DNA of 64,000 bases, taken from positions 56,840-120,839 of the IMG/VR virus record IMGVR_UViG_3300034073_005193; one strand, given 5' to 3'. A program made the translations under genes and the position numbers. Source of the DNA: a virus. The notes under the pieces are model-generated. The model ran no database searches and had not been told where the DNA came from. It saw only the letters and a list, made by a program, of their open reading frames with translations. Of the stretch, positions 7,375 through 15,638 are shown in pieces; the stretch's first letter is position 1, and the number at the start of each line of letters is the position of its first letter.

Positions 7375-7708
7375 GAAAAATGATACAACTACTGTTCAGG
7401 CAACGACTTCCGAGTCAACCAAATCAGCGGCTTCGGAGGCTGATTTGCTTTGGGAGCAGATTAAAAAGACCCCAATTTCTTTATTTGGTATGGCTCCAAA
7501 TTCATTGGAGTCATTAGTAACTCGTGTTAATATCGCCCCTGACAAATTGCATTTAAGCGTTAAAGGTCCAGGTGCATCTGTATCTTTCATTGAAGACGCA
7601 CTTAATGTGCGCAGAGACAGTATGGGGTCAGAAGTTAGAGTTAATGGATTTGAAGTTGAATCCACCAATAACGGAATGCTAGTAATTAGCAAAGCATCAT
7701 TTAAATGA
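7367..7708 (+). CDS. Hypothetical protein, 113 aa
   Basis: Good RBS (AAGGAAAG) before the ATG. The first 30 residues are Thr/Ser-rich and probably flexible. The rest is a small alpha/beta domain (LHLSVKGPGASVSFIEDAL, then NGFEVESTNNGMLVISKA). Unknown function. It is followed within 5 bp by a hairpin that spans the next start region. Confidence 0.55.
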   Translation: MTKKNDTTTVQATTSESTKSAASEADLLWEQIKKTPISLFGMAPNSLESLVTRVNIAPDKLHLSVKGPGASVSFIEDALNVRRDSMGSEVRVNGFEVESTNNGMLVISKASFK

Positions 7709-7712
7709 TTTG

Positions 7713-7760
7713 AGCAGCCCATGATTTTGAATGTAAAAATTCATATTATTATGGGCTGTT
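7713..7760 (+). repeat. Inverted repeat across the start region of the next gene
   Basis: CAGCCCAT (7715-7722) pairs with ATGGGCTG (7751-7758), extended at both ends by A-T and G-U pairs to about 12 bp. One candidate start codon of the following gene (7721) lies in the left arm and the other (7751) in the right arm. It may be a terminator for the 7367 gene or an element hiding the start. Confidence 0.4.
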
Positions 7761-8122
7761 ACGGATTAAAAGATGACGACTTTGTGTGTTGTCCTGGCAT
7801 AGATAATAAGATTTATTCTTTTGATAAGAAGTCTTATTTTTATAAAGAAATTATGGATTATTTAGATAATTGTAAATTATTTGAAAAGCCAATTTATGAT
7901 TACAATGCTACAAGAAATTTTCTATCAAGGTTTAAGCAAAAGTTTGAAAATCCGATCTCTCCTATTTGGGTAGAGAGAAAATATAATATTTACCAAAAGT
8001 TTGCAATTGATCATAAAAATTGTGGGCTTTTTTTAAAGCTTTCAACTGAAAAAATAGAAACATCCGATTCGAAATTAGAATCAGAAAACCGATCAAATAT
8101 TTTAAAATTAATCCAAAAATAG
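7721..8122 (+). CDS. Hypothetical protein, 133 aa (or 123 aa from 7751)
   Basis: Not recognised. From ATG 7751 the product begins MGCYGLKDDDFVCCPG, which looks a more natural start than the hydrophobic MILNVKIHII leader from 7721. Neither start has a good SD, and both fall in a hairpin. It has four Cys in the N-terminal third and conserved-looking aromatics (YNATRNFLSRFKQKF, PIWVERKYNIY). Followed by a strong AGGAGG site for the next gene. Confidence 0.5.
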   Translation: MILNVKIHIIMGCYGLKDDDFVCCPGIDNKIYSFDKKSYFYKEIMDYLDNCKLFEKPIYDYNATRNFLSRFKQKFENPISPIWVERKYNIYQKFAIDHKNCGLFLKLSTEKIETSDSKLESENRSNILKLIQK

Positions 8123-8131
8123 GAGGTTCTT

Positions 8132-8527
8132 GTGGCAAGAAAAAAACATCACGAAACAAAATTAAATGATGGCATTGAATACCTTGATGATTCAAATGAG
8201 ATGGAATCAAGCTCATCTCAGGTTGATGAATTCGATGAATTCGATGAATTCGATTATCTAATAGTTAGAGAATCTTTCTGTATGGCTTGTGATACTCCTT
8301 TAAAATCTTATCACTCTTTGATTTGTCATGACTGCTTAAGTGATGGGGCAGAATTATTTCATAATTTAATTAATAAAAATATTAAAAATAGTATTTTTAT
8401 CGACCCAAATTTTGTAATGGATATCTCAGAAGATATAATTGAAGAGGAAATACATGAGGATGAAGATGAGGATGAGGATGAAGATGAGGATGAGGATGAA
8501 ATTGAACCGGAGGATGAAAAAAAATGA
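8132..8527 (+). CDS. Zinc-finger-like protein with acidic C-terminal tail, 131 aa
   Basis: Starts at GTG 8132 behind the best SD in the region (AGGAGG at 8121-8126). A single zinc-finger-like segment (C-M-A-C ... C-H-D-C, residues about 49-68) is flanked by low-complexity acidic runs: FDEFDEFDE before it and a Glu/Asp run of about 30 residues at the C-terminus, encoded by GATGAG-type repeats at 8455-8510. Acidic tails of this kind occur in DNA mimics and in SSB-like partners. Function unknown. Confidence 0.55.
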   Translation: MARKKHHETKLNDGIEYLDDSNEMESSSSQVDEFDEFDEFDYLIVRESFCMACDTPLKSYHSLICHDCLSDGAELFHNLINKNIKNSIFIDPNFVMDISEDIIEEEIHEDEDEDEDEDEDEDEIEPEDEKK

Positions 8528-8787
8528 CCAACAGCGCAAATAGAGACATTCTATCTTTAATAGATAAAATTTCTTTTTCTACCGAAGACAAGCTTAATCT
8601 TTATCATAATATTAAAGATATTTTATCGATTGAGGCATCTGTAGATCAAAAATCTTTAATATTAGTTGAAAAAATTCAAGATTTTTTTCATTCTAAGATT
8701 GAAGAGCTTAAAGAGATAGAGGAATTAAAATTGGAAGGTCAATTTAATTCAAATTCTACAAAACCATCTTTTAAAAGGATTGTATGA
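8524..8787 (+). CDS. Hypothetical helical protein, 87 aa
   Basis: ATGA overlap with the preceding gene and with the following one, so it belongs to a coupled run. The product is a charged, predicted all-helical protein with Leu/Ile heptads (residues 8-70) and a basic C-terminus (SFKRIV). No domain recognised. Confidence 0.5.
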   Translation: MTNSANRDILSLIDKISFSTEDKLNLYHNIKDILSIEASVDQKSLILVEKIQDFFHSKIEELKEIEELKLEGQFNSNSTKPSFKRIV

Positions 8788-9224
8788 GAACAGCATTTGA
8801 AGATCCAGATTCTGAAAAAAACGAACCCGAAACAAAAAGCGGTCTAAAAATTAATAATTCAAAATCAAAATTTCAAGTAAAAAACGATCAGAAAAAAGAT
8901 TTTGATCAAAAAGTTAAAGAGCTAGTCTCTGAAAAATCAGAGAGAAATAAAAAAGCTTTAGAACTAGGTCAGAAATTCTTATCAGCTTTAAATGATAAGA
9001 CATTATCATCCAATAAATCTTTAATTCAAAAAGATCTTGAAAAGCAAATATGCAATGACTTATTTTTGCTTGCGACCGCCGTTAACAATGATCCTACAGA
9101 ATCAGAAGGCGGCGGCTCTCTTGTATTAGATACTTTATTTTTTAAATCTCTTTTAATGATGAGAGATAGGCTAAATGAATTGGAATATTCATTTAAAAGT
9201 TTAAACGAAAAATTAAAAGAGTAA
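8784..9224 (+). CDS. Hypothetical protein, 146 aa
   Basis: Overlaps the previous gene by 4 bp. A polar Lys/Glu/Asp-rich first half is followed by a helical second half containing a Gly loop (ESEGGGSLVLDTLFFKSLLMMRDRL) and a C-terminal coiled coil. No family recognised. It is the last of the small-gene run before the primase zinc-finger gene. Confidence 0.5.
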   Translation: MRTAFEDPDSEKNEPETKSGLKINNSKSKFQVKNDQKKDFDQKVKELVSEKSERNKKALELGQKFLSALNDKTLSSNKSLIQKDLEKQICNDLFLLATAVNNDPTESEGGGSLVLDTLFFKSLLMMRDRLNELEYSFKSLNEKLKE

Positions 9225-9227
9225 AGT

Positions 9228-9398
9228 ATGAATCTTACTAAATCTGATATTATAAATAAAATATCAGAAGAAAAATTACAATATTCAGATTATCTTAGAT
9301 TATGCAAGAATTATCAGATAGATCCAGATCCGAAAGCCATAGCATATCATCAGGGTATGATTCAGGCTTTGAATCAGATTTTGATGTCTCTGGAATAG
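9228..9398 (+). CDS. Small hypothetical protein, 56 aa, overlapping the primase zinc-finger gene
   Basis: Begins 3 bp after the preceding stop and is preceded by AAAGAG-type purines. The product (MNLTKSDIINKISEEKLQYSDYL..., ending QALNQILMSLE) looks like a compact helical protein. Its last 97 bases overlap the 9302 frame. Spacing supports translation; function unknown. Confidence 0.45.
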   Translation: MNLTKSDIINKISEEKLQYSDYLRLCKNYQIDPDPKAIAYHQGMIQALNQILMSLE

Positions 9399-9991
9399 AT
9401 GATTTTTCTTATTTAAGACTATACTTAGAGTCTTCGAAAGAAGATTATAAAATAATTAATTATGTAAATTCGAAATCAGATTTAGTTAAGACTGCTAAGC
9501 AAAATGGAGTTTTGCTGCAACCCACTAATAAAAATGACTGGGCATATAAAGCTAATTGTCCATTTCCAGATCATCGTGACTCCAGCCCATCTTTTAACAT
9601 TAATATTCAAACAAATACTTTCCATTGTTTTGGGTGCTCTAGAAAAGGCGGCACTTGCCAGTTTCTAGCTTGTCTGCATAAAAAACAAACAATTGAAATT
9701 GCAAAAGATTTACTTGCCAATAAGCAAGTTAAAATTGATGAGCTTGTCAAAGAAGCGCAGCAGTCGTATAATGATATTATCTCTCCTTACCTAGAGAGTT
9801 TTTCAGAGATTCATTTTAATTTTTTAAAAGATAATTCTTTCTCAGAAGAGGCTTTTGAATACGCTTCTAATGTTGCCCCTGTATTTGAACTATATGTAAA
9901 AAACATATTGAAAAATAGCAACCTAGATATAGACTCTTTGAATCTAAGATTGGATTTCTGTAAGAGAAAATTTGAAGAATTTAATTTTTAA
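9302..9991 (+). CDS. Primase-type CHC2 zinc-finger protein (DnaG N-terminal domain only)
   Basis: The zinc-binding domain of DnaG-type primases recognises single-stranded template and helps start primer synthesis. Here it is a separate 229-residue protein: C86-P-F-P-D-H91 ... F-H-C109-F-G-C112, followed by G-G-T-C-Q-F, the CHC2 pattern. No polymerase (Toprim) motifs follow; these lie in the gene at 27413. The first 35 residues are Ser/Asp-rich and overlap the 9228 gene, so the true start could be downstream, though no ATG is available before the domain. The C-terminal 100 residues are helical and unlike known primases. It precedes the SbcCD pair. Confidence 0.75.
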   Translation: MQELSDRSRSESHSISSGYDSGFESDFDVSGIDDFSYLRLYLESSKEDYKIINYVNSKSDLVKTAKQNGVLLQPTNKNDWAYKANCPFPDHRDSSPSFNINIQTNTFHCFGCSRKGGTCQFLACLHKKQTIEIAKDLLANKQVKIDELVKEAQQSYNDIISPYLESFSEIHFNFLKDNSFSEEAFEYASNVAPVFELYVKNILKNSNLDIDSLNLRLDFCKRKFEEFNF

Positions 9992-10018
9992 ATTAATTAT
10001 TTGCTACTGGAGGATCAT

Positions 10019-11191
10019 TTGAAAGTTTTAATTGTGGGAGATGTTCATTTAGATAAGGGAACTTCTATTGGTAAGAATTATGGTCCAGGAAAATTAAATT
10101 CCAGAAATGAGGACAAGTTTAGATTGTTAAAATGGGTACAATCTAAAGCAATTGAATATAATGTAAAAAATGTAATTTTTACCGGAGATATTTTTGAGTC
10201 CTATAATGTAGACAATGTTCTGGTTCAGCTTTTCTTTTCATATTTAAAATCGTATGAACAGTACGATATAAACGTTCATATTATTTTAGGTAATCATGAT
10301 ATAAAAAGAATTGGAAGCGAATATCACAGCGTATTAAACCTAATTAATATTGTAGAGCTTCCCAAATGCAAAGTTTACTCTGAAATTTTCACTCAAGAAG
10401 TTGAAGATGGATTTATTACATTCATTCCTTTTAGAGATAGAAAATCTTTAAACGCCGAGACTAATGCTGCTGCGTTAGATAAATTATCTGAATTACTACC
10501 TTCTAAGACTAGTTTTCCACATATTTGCGTGGGACACTTGACTTTAGAAGGTTCTTTATATGTTGGTGATGAAATTGATGATTTGCACAATGAGCTACAT
10601 TGCAGTTCTGAAATGTTTTCTTCTAGGTTCAATGCGACTTTCATGGGACACATTCACAAGCCACAAATTAGAAATGAGAGCCCGCTAGTTTGTCATGTTG
10701 GGTCTTTGGATATTTCAGACTTTGGAGAAATGAATCATGATAAAATTGTTTATATTTATGATTCTTCTAGGGAGAATCCAATTAAGTTAGACGTTCCAAC
10801 TAGAAATCTAAGAAAATTAGAAGTCATTATTCCAGAAGAGGTAGACCCGACTCAATATTTGATTGATGTTCTCAGTAATGAAGAAGATAAAAAATCATTT
10901 TATGATTCTATTCTTAATTTAGAATTAAAATTTCAAGATCCAAAACAAAAAATAGATGTAAAAAAAATAAATCAAACCTTAGAAAAATATTCAGTTCATA
11001 ATTTAACTGGAATTATTGAATCTAGAGCTAAAAGCGTTGTATCAACTGATAAAAGAAATAGCTTAACTTCATCGGTTTCTCCAAAAGATGCTTTTAAAGA
11101 TTGGTTAGATTCGAGAGAGCTGACAGATGATAGAAAGTCAAAAATCATTCAACTTGCTAATGATATTATTGATGAGGCTATGAGCAAATGA
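10019..11191 (+). CDS. sbcD: SbcD/Mre11-type nuclease subunit (T4 gp47-like)
   Basis: Metallophosphoesterase subunit of the SbcCD/gp46-gp47 complex, which processes DNA ends for recombination-dependent replication. Phosphoesterase motifs occur in order: G-D-V-H-L-D, G-D-I-F-E, G-N-H-D, then G-H-L-T and G-H-I-H-K-P-Q. I start it at TTG 10019, which has GGAGGA 5 bp upstream and puts the KVLIVGDVH strand at the extreme N-terminus; the longer frame from 10001 has no RBS. It overlaps the SbcC gene by 4 bp. Confidence 0.88.
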   Translation: MKVLIVGDVHLDKGTSIGKNYGPGKLNSRNEDKFRLLKWVQSKAIEYNVKNVIFTGDIFESYNVDNVLVQLFFSYLKSYEQYDINVHIILGNHDIKRIGSEYHSVLNLINIVELPKCKVYSEIFTQEVEDGFITFIPFRDRKSLNAETNAAALDKLSELLPSKTSFPHICVGHLTLEGSLYVGDEIDDLHNELHCSSEMFSSRFNATFMGHIHKPQIRNESPLVCHVGSLDISDFGEMNHDKIVYIYDSSRENPIKLDVPTRNLRKLEVIIPEEVDPTQYLIDVLSNEEDKKSFYDSILNLELKFQDPKQKIDVKKINQTLEKYSVHNLTGIIESRAKSVVSTDKRNSLTSSVSPKDAFKDWLDSRELTDDRKSKIIQLANDIIDEAMSK

Positions 11192-13356
11192 ATCCACTGA
11201 AATTATCAGTTAAAAATTTTATGACTTATAGAGAGGCAGATATTGATTTTTCAAAATTTGATTCCGCCTTAGTCTTAGGTCAGCACAATGGAGATTTGTC
11301 CTTATCCAACGCTGCTGGCAAATCTACCATTTTCAGAGCCATAAAATATGCTTTATTTGGAACTTATGACGTATCTACAATAGATAGAATTGTTAGACGA
11401 GGAGAGAAAAAATGTATTGTTGAATTTGAATTTGAAATAGATTCAATTCAATATAAAATATTTAGAGCTAGAACAAAAGGGTCCTCTACATTAGAGTTTT
11501 ATCAGAAAATCAATGATCAATGGGTATCTAAAAGCAGCAATACTAACTCTAATATTGAATCCGAAATATCCAAATTATTGTCATTAAATGACAATGCCTT
11601 TCATAACATTTATCTTTTTTCGCAAAAAGATCATTTGCACGGCTTCTTGTCTGCCAAGAATCCAAAAGAAAGAATTGAAATTATTAAGAATGCTTTATTG
11701 TTATCTATTTATTCAAGATTAGAGCAGGCTGCCAAAGAAAAAATCTCAGAAATAAACAAAGAGATAACTATCTTAAATGCCAAGATTGAATCTTTAGAAA
11801 ATCCAATCGAACACAAAGAAGAAGTCATAAAAAAACTACAAATTACTCAATCTATTTTAGATTCTAAAATATCTGATAAGCACAACATTTTAGAAAAATT
11901 AAATTCTTTAAATCAAGAATTAAATATTTTAGAATCTTCTTTAGATAAATCTGTAGAAGATATGCTTAAGCAGGTAAAGCAATTTCAGTCAGAGTCTGAA
12001 ACAGTTAAAACTAAACTTTCTTCTTCAGAAGATAAGAAGAGCAGAAAATTTAATGAAAAACAAAAATCTTTAAAAGACTCTCAAGAACTGATTAATTTAA
12101 TAAATAAATATAATTTAGAGTTAAAATCTTATTTAGATTTATCTTCTTTTGATAAGAATGAATTAAAAGAAGAGCTTCAATCTTTATTTAAAGAGGAGTC
12201 CGATTTAAAAGCTAAAGTTATATCTAATAATACAAGGCTAAATCAATTAAAGAACCCGCTCCCAGAAGACGAAGTTTGTTCCGAATGTTTTCAAACAATC
12301 ACAGAAGAATATAAAAATTGTCATTTAGAAAAAGTCTCTAAAGAATTACAAATATTAAATGAAGAAAATAAGCAGTATAATCTAAAATTAGAAAAGATTC
12401 AAAATAAAAAAAATGATGCAAATAATAAAATTGCAAAAACAGATGAAAGATCTAAGCTAATTAATGAGACTGAACAAAAAATAAAAAATTTAAAAGAAAA
12501 AGAATCTTCTTGCGCTCAAAACCGAGAATCGATTGAAGAATTTATTTCTTTAATAGACAAAGAAATTCAATCATTTAATGAAACATTAAATTCTTTGCAA
12601 GAAAAAATTTCATTATTAAATGATAAAATTTCTAAAAATATAAATAAAGATGTTTCTGAAAAAATTAAAAACATTAAAGAAAAAATTAACATTGCTAATG
12701 AGCAAATAACTGCACTAAATGGATCTATTTTGACTGGAACTAATAATCTTGCCATTTTAAAAGATAAAATAGAACTTGCAGATAAAAATATTTTAAAATT
12801 CAACGCTTTTATTTCTTCTAAAAAATCTTTAGAAGATTCTTTGAATGACTATCAAGTTATTGCACAGGGATTTTCTCCTACTGGAACACCTAACAGAATT
12901 ATTTATAACATTTTAGATTTGTTTCAGAGCAATACAAACATCTGGCTAAGTAAAATTAAACCAGGACTAGAAATACAATTCATTATAACAAAAGATAAAA
13001 AGGGCAAAGAAGAAGATACTTTTGATATAAAGTTTTTTGAAAACTCTTTAGAGTTAGATGCTTCTGAGTTATCAGGGGGTCAAGAATTTGTTATTCGATG
13101 GGCGCTAAAAATGGGTCTTAAAGATACCGTAGAGAATGGTGTTCCAAAATTTAAGCTTCTTTGCTTTGATGAAATTGATGAAAGATTAGATGAAGCATCT
13201 TCCTCTGCTTTCATTTCAATAATCAAAGAACTAGAAAAAGACTATAAGGTTTTAGTTATTACTCATAAAGACAAATTAAAAGAAAAATTTAATAATGCTA
13301 TTATCGTAAATAACGAAGGTCAATTAGGCTCTATAGCGAAGGTAATATCTGTATGA
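11188..13356 (+). CDS. sbcC: SbcC/Rad50-type ATPase subunit (T4 gp46-like)
   Basis: SMC-like ATPase partner of the upstream nuclease. The 722-residue product has an N-terminal P-loop (SNAAGKST, about residues 40-48, with an unusual insertion GDLSL before it) and two long coiled-coil arms. Between them lies a zinc hook, C364-S-E-C367. The C-terminal ATPase half has the signature L-S-G-G-Q near residue 628 and Walker B L-L-C-F-D-E-I-D-E near 657-665, then the D-loop R-L-D-E. The length is short for bacterial SbcC (about 1000) but typical of phage gp46. ATGA-type overlaps on both sides indicate a coupled SbcD-SbcC-kinase operon. Confidence 0.9.
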   Translation: MNPLKLSVKNFMTYREADIDFSKFDSALVLGQHNGDLSLSNAAGKSTIFRAIKYALFGTYDVSTIDRIVRRGEKKCIVEFEFEIDSIQYKIFRARTKGSSTLEFYQKINDQWVSKSSNTNSNIESEISKLLSLNDNAFHNIYLFSQKDHLHGFLSAKNPKERIEIIKNALLLSIYSRLEQAAKEKISEINKEITILNAKIESLENPIEHKEEVIKKLQITQSILDSKISDKHNILEKLNSLNQELNILESSLDKSVEDMLKQVKQFQSESETVKTKLSSSEDKKSRKFNEKQKSLKDSQELINLINKYNLELKSYLDLSSFDKNELKEELQSLFKEESDLKAKVISNNTRLNQLKNPLPEDEVCSECFQTITEEYKNCHLEKVSKELQILNEENKQYNLKLEKIQNKKNDANNKIAKTDERSKLINETEQKIKNLKEKESSCAQNRESIEEFISLIDKEIQSFNETLNSLQEKISLLNDKISKNINKDVSEKIKNIKEKINIANEQITALNGSILTGTNNLAILKDKIELADKNILKFNAFISSKKSLEDSLNDYQVIAQGFSPTGTPNRIIYNILDLFQSNTNIWLSKIKPGLEIQFIITKDKKGKEEDTFDIKFFENSLELDASELSGGQEFVIRWALKMGLKDTVENGVPKFKLLCFDEIDERLDEASSSAFISIIKELEKDYKVLVITHKDKLKEKFNNAIIVNNEGQLGSIAKVISV

Positions 13357-14267
13357 AAATTATAGCTTTAGCTGGCAGGAAAGGAAGCGGAAAGTCTACA
13401 CTGTCTAATTATTTAGTTGCAAATGAAAATTTTACAAAATTTTCATTTGCAGATTATTTAAGAGAATTAATTATAGATGTTTTTTTAATAGATAAAAAAT
13501 ATTTTGAGCAATCTTTCAAAGAAACAGAACTTTTAAATATTTGTACCAATCAGGATTTTTATAAAAAAATATCAGATTATATTAAGGAAGATGTTACTTA
13601 TCTTCAAGGAGAGGAAATTATAATTAAAACTCCAAGACAGTTGCTACAATTTATTGGAACAGACGTATTGCGTCTGCATGATATTAATTTTCACGTTAAA
13701 AAAACCTTATTAAAAATACAAAACAGTACCAAAACTAATTTGGTTTGTGATGATCTTAGATTTTATAATGAGCTATTAGGTCTTAGAACTTTAAATGTAG
13801 AAGAGTATTTTGTAATTAGACCAAATAATTGGAACATTTCCAACCATTCTTCAGAAAAATCTCTTAAATGGCACAATATAAAGAATATAATTATTAATAA
13901 TTGTAATATTCATGCTTTGATGAATGCTTTTAAGAATCGCTTAGGTTCAAAAGATGACAGTTTTAGCCAAATAATTCGAGAAAAATCTAATGAACATTCG
14001 GATTATCAATTCGATACGGAGCATTCTACGTCTAAAGATGCTTTTATTGGGGGATTTATTTGTCAGCATAAATTGTTAAATAATCTTTCCGAGTTGGAAT
14101 TATTATCTATAAAAAATCACTTGAGTAATCTTTCTAAGGACACTGACTATATTTATAATAATTTTAAATTAGAAAATTTAAAACAATGGCTGGATGTTAA
14201 ATTTCCCCCAGAAGTTAATTTAACATCTTGGGAAGAAGGGATGATTTATTATAAATCAACGGTTTAA
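13353..14267 (+). CDS. P-loop deoxynucleoside monophosphate kinase-like protein with C-terminal extension
   Basis: Likely phosphorylates dNMPs to dNDPs for phage DNA synthesis. It has Walker A G-R-K-G-S-G-K-S-T (residues 8-16), a lid/substrate motif T-P-R-Q-L-L-Q-F-I-G-T-D-V-L-R resembling phage dNMP kinases (T4 gp1 type), and the strand N-L-V-C-D-D-L-R-F carrying a DD-x-R core. The first about 200 residues form the kinase. The remaining about 100 residues look like an unrelated helical domain with GGFICQHKLL, unusual for the family. It overlaps the SbcC gene by 4 bp. Confidence 0.72.
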   Translation: MKIIALAGRKGSGKSTLSNYLVANENFTKFSFADYLRELIIDVFLIDKKYFEQSFKETELLNICTNQDFYKKISDYIKEDVTYLQGEEIIIKTPRQLLQFIGTDVLRLHDINFHVKKTLLKIQNSTKTNLVCDDLRFYNELLGLRTLNVEEYFVIRPNNWNISNHSSEKSLKWHNIKNIIINNCNIHALMNAFKNRLGSKDDSFSQIIREKSNEHSDYQFDTEHSTSKDAFIGGFICQHKLLNNLSELELLSIKNHLSNLSKDTDYIYNNFKLENLKQWLDVKFPPEVNLTSWEEGMIYYKSTV

Positions 14268-14291
14268 ATTTAAATTACTAAAGATTCGATA

Positions 14292-14298
14292 TATTAAT
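14292..14298 (+). promoter_or_regulatory. TATTAAT motif after the kinase gene
   Basis: One of six intergenic TATTAAT copies, in the context GATATATTAATATGAAAG, 25 bp after the kinase stop. A 31-codon frame beginning MKEKSLKDTIK starts at 14299, directly on the motif. It lacks an SD and I do not call it as a gene. The first supported gene is at 14360. Confidence 0.35.
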
Positions 14299-14359
14299 AT
14301 GAAAGAAAAAAGTTTAAAAGACACTATAAAAATAATTATGCAAGACCGTTATGCAATAT

Positions 14360-14674
14360 ATGGCTACAAAAAGGAATTTGCAAGAGATTTCTAAAACATG
14401 CATGGAACTTCTAGCTAAAAGAGGCGAAGAAGGATTGTATAATTATTTAAAAAAAACAGCCATAGTTAGAGTAGAAAGTCAGCCCAATTTAGAAAATGAA
14501 TTTATTCAGACTGCAGAAGACTTTTTTTCATTATACAGATCTACCGGAGACGAGCATTACTTTATTTTAGGAAAAATTCTTCGAAGAGTGGGTCATGCCG
14601 TATATAGATACGAGTTAAAAGTAAACCCACTAAAAAAAATAAATAAAAAGAAATTTCTTAATTTATTAAAGTAA
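14360..14674 (+). CDS. Hypothetical protein, about 104 aa
   Basis: Product begins MATKRNLQEISKTCMELLAKRG. The frame also allows ATG 14351 (MQYMATK), and neither start has a clear SD. It is helical and basic with a compact core (FFSLYRSTGDEHYFILGKILRRVGHAVYRYE) and a Lys-rich C-terminus. No family recognised. It precedes a chitobiase-like domain protein by 4 bp. Confidence 0.5.
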   Translation: MATKRNLQEISKTCMELLAKRGEEGLYNYLKKTAIVRVESQPNLENEFIQTAEDFFSLYRSTGDEHYFILGKILRRVGHAVYRYELKVNPLKKINKKKFLNLLK

Positions 14675-14678
14675 TAAA

Positions 14679-15638
14679 ATGATAAGCTTAATAGTTACAG
14701 AGTCAGATCTAGAAAAAATAGCAGGAATTCCAGTATTTGTAACGGTAGAAACAAATATTCCATCTACTATTTTTTATACGCTAGATGGCTCAGATCCGAC
14801 GCCATTATCGTCTATTTATATAGATAAAATTAATTTACCCACTGTCAATTCAAAAATAACATTAAAAATATTTGCTACTAACGGAATAATAAATTCCACT
14901 ATTTTTTCTAAAATATACGGAGCTTCTTTTGTAGGCATTGACCCTGGCTCCGCTCAAGTATCCAATTATAACCAGTATAGAACTGGCACAAATTACGCTC
15001 CATTTGGAGACATGCTCCAAGATGTAAGCCCAATTTTTGGTCCTGCTGCTGGTCTTATTATTGACAACGGCAACGTTCAAAATGTTTTAGATGGATACGA
15101 TTCCGATGGCAACAGAGTAGGGTCTATTGATGAAGGCGTTGGAAGGCTTGATTTTATTTATTCCGAAACAGATGGAAAAGGTAATGTTGGGAGAGGTATA
15201 GGTACTGTTTCTTATTCAACAATTCGAGAGCCAGAATCTCCGCCAGATCAATCAAGTGTTAATAATAAATTCTTTAATCCTAGAGCTAAAATTATTTTTC
15301 AATCATATGAAGACACTGAAAATCAAGACATTTCTATGTTAAATAGAAGTCAATTCACTTTAATAAATCCAGAAAAGTTTAATGGTGGCTCACAATACTA
15401 TTATAATCCTGGAACTTTACAAACCACTGGCGGAGCGCTCCGCCAACATTTTAATCCAAAAGACTCAACAATAACTTATTATTATTTCGATTCGGCATCT
15501 TTGCGTTGGGTCATTTCAAAAGAAAAATTCTTGCCATCTATTTCTACTAATTATGCAAACATAGTTCCAGTGAGTAGAACCTCTGGAACTGGATTAGTAT
15601 TTAAATGGTATCCATTCTTTAGGAGCCGTATTATATGA
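14679..15638 (+). CDS. Probable virion protein with chitobiase-type (CHB_HEX_C-like) domain, 319 aa
   Basis: Residues 1-85 form an Ig-like domain with the hallmark T-I-F-Y-T-L-D-G-S-D-P-T-P. Such domains are common in phage tail, neck and baseplate proteins. The remainder is Gly/Asn/Tyr-rich with alternating strands and no membrane segment (I-D-P-G-S-A-Q-V, G-Y-D-S-D-G-N-R-V-G-S-I-D-E). It lies among replication genes rather than in the packaging cluster, which is unusual. It overlaps the following nuclease gene by 4 bp. Virion location is inferred. Confidence 0.6.
   Translation: MISLIVTESDLEKIAGIPVFVTVETNIPSTIFYTLDGSDPTPLSSIYIDKINLPTVNSKITLKIFATNGIINSTIFSKIYGASFVGIDPGSAQVSNYNQYRTGTNYAPFGDMLQDVSPIFGPAAGLIIDNGNVQNVLDGYDSDGNRVGSIDEGVGRLDFIYSETDGKGNVGRGIGTVSYSTIREPESPPDQSSVNNKFFNPRAKIIFQSYEDTENQDISMLNRSQFTLINPEKFNGGSQYYYNPGTLQTTGGALRQHFNPKDSTITYYYFDSASLRWVISKEKFLPSISTNYANIVPVSRTSGTGLVFKWYPFFRSRII

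Noticed and set aside
8455-8510. Tandem GATGAG repeats as possible CRISPR or regulatory repeats.
   Set aside because: They encode an acidic tail in frame, have no spacers and differ in unit length.
14299-14394. 31-residue frame beginning MKEKSLKDTIK.
   Set aside because: It starts on the TATTAAT motif, has no SD and overlaps the next gene in another frame.
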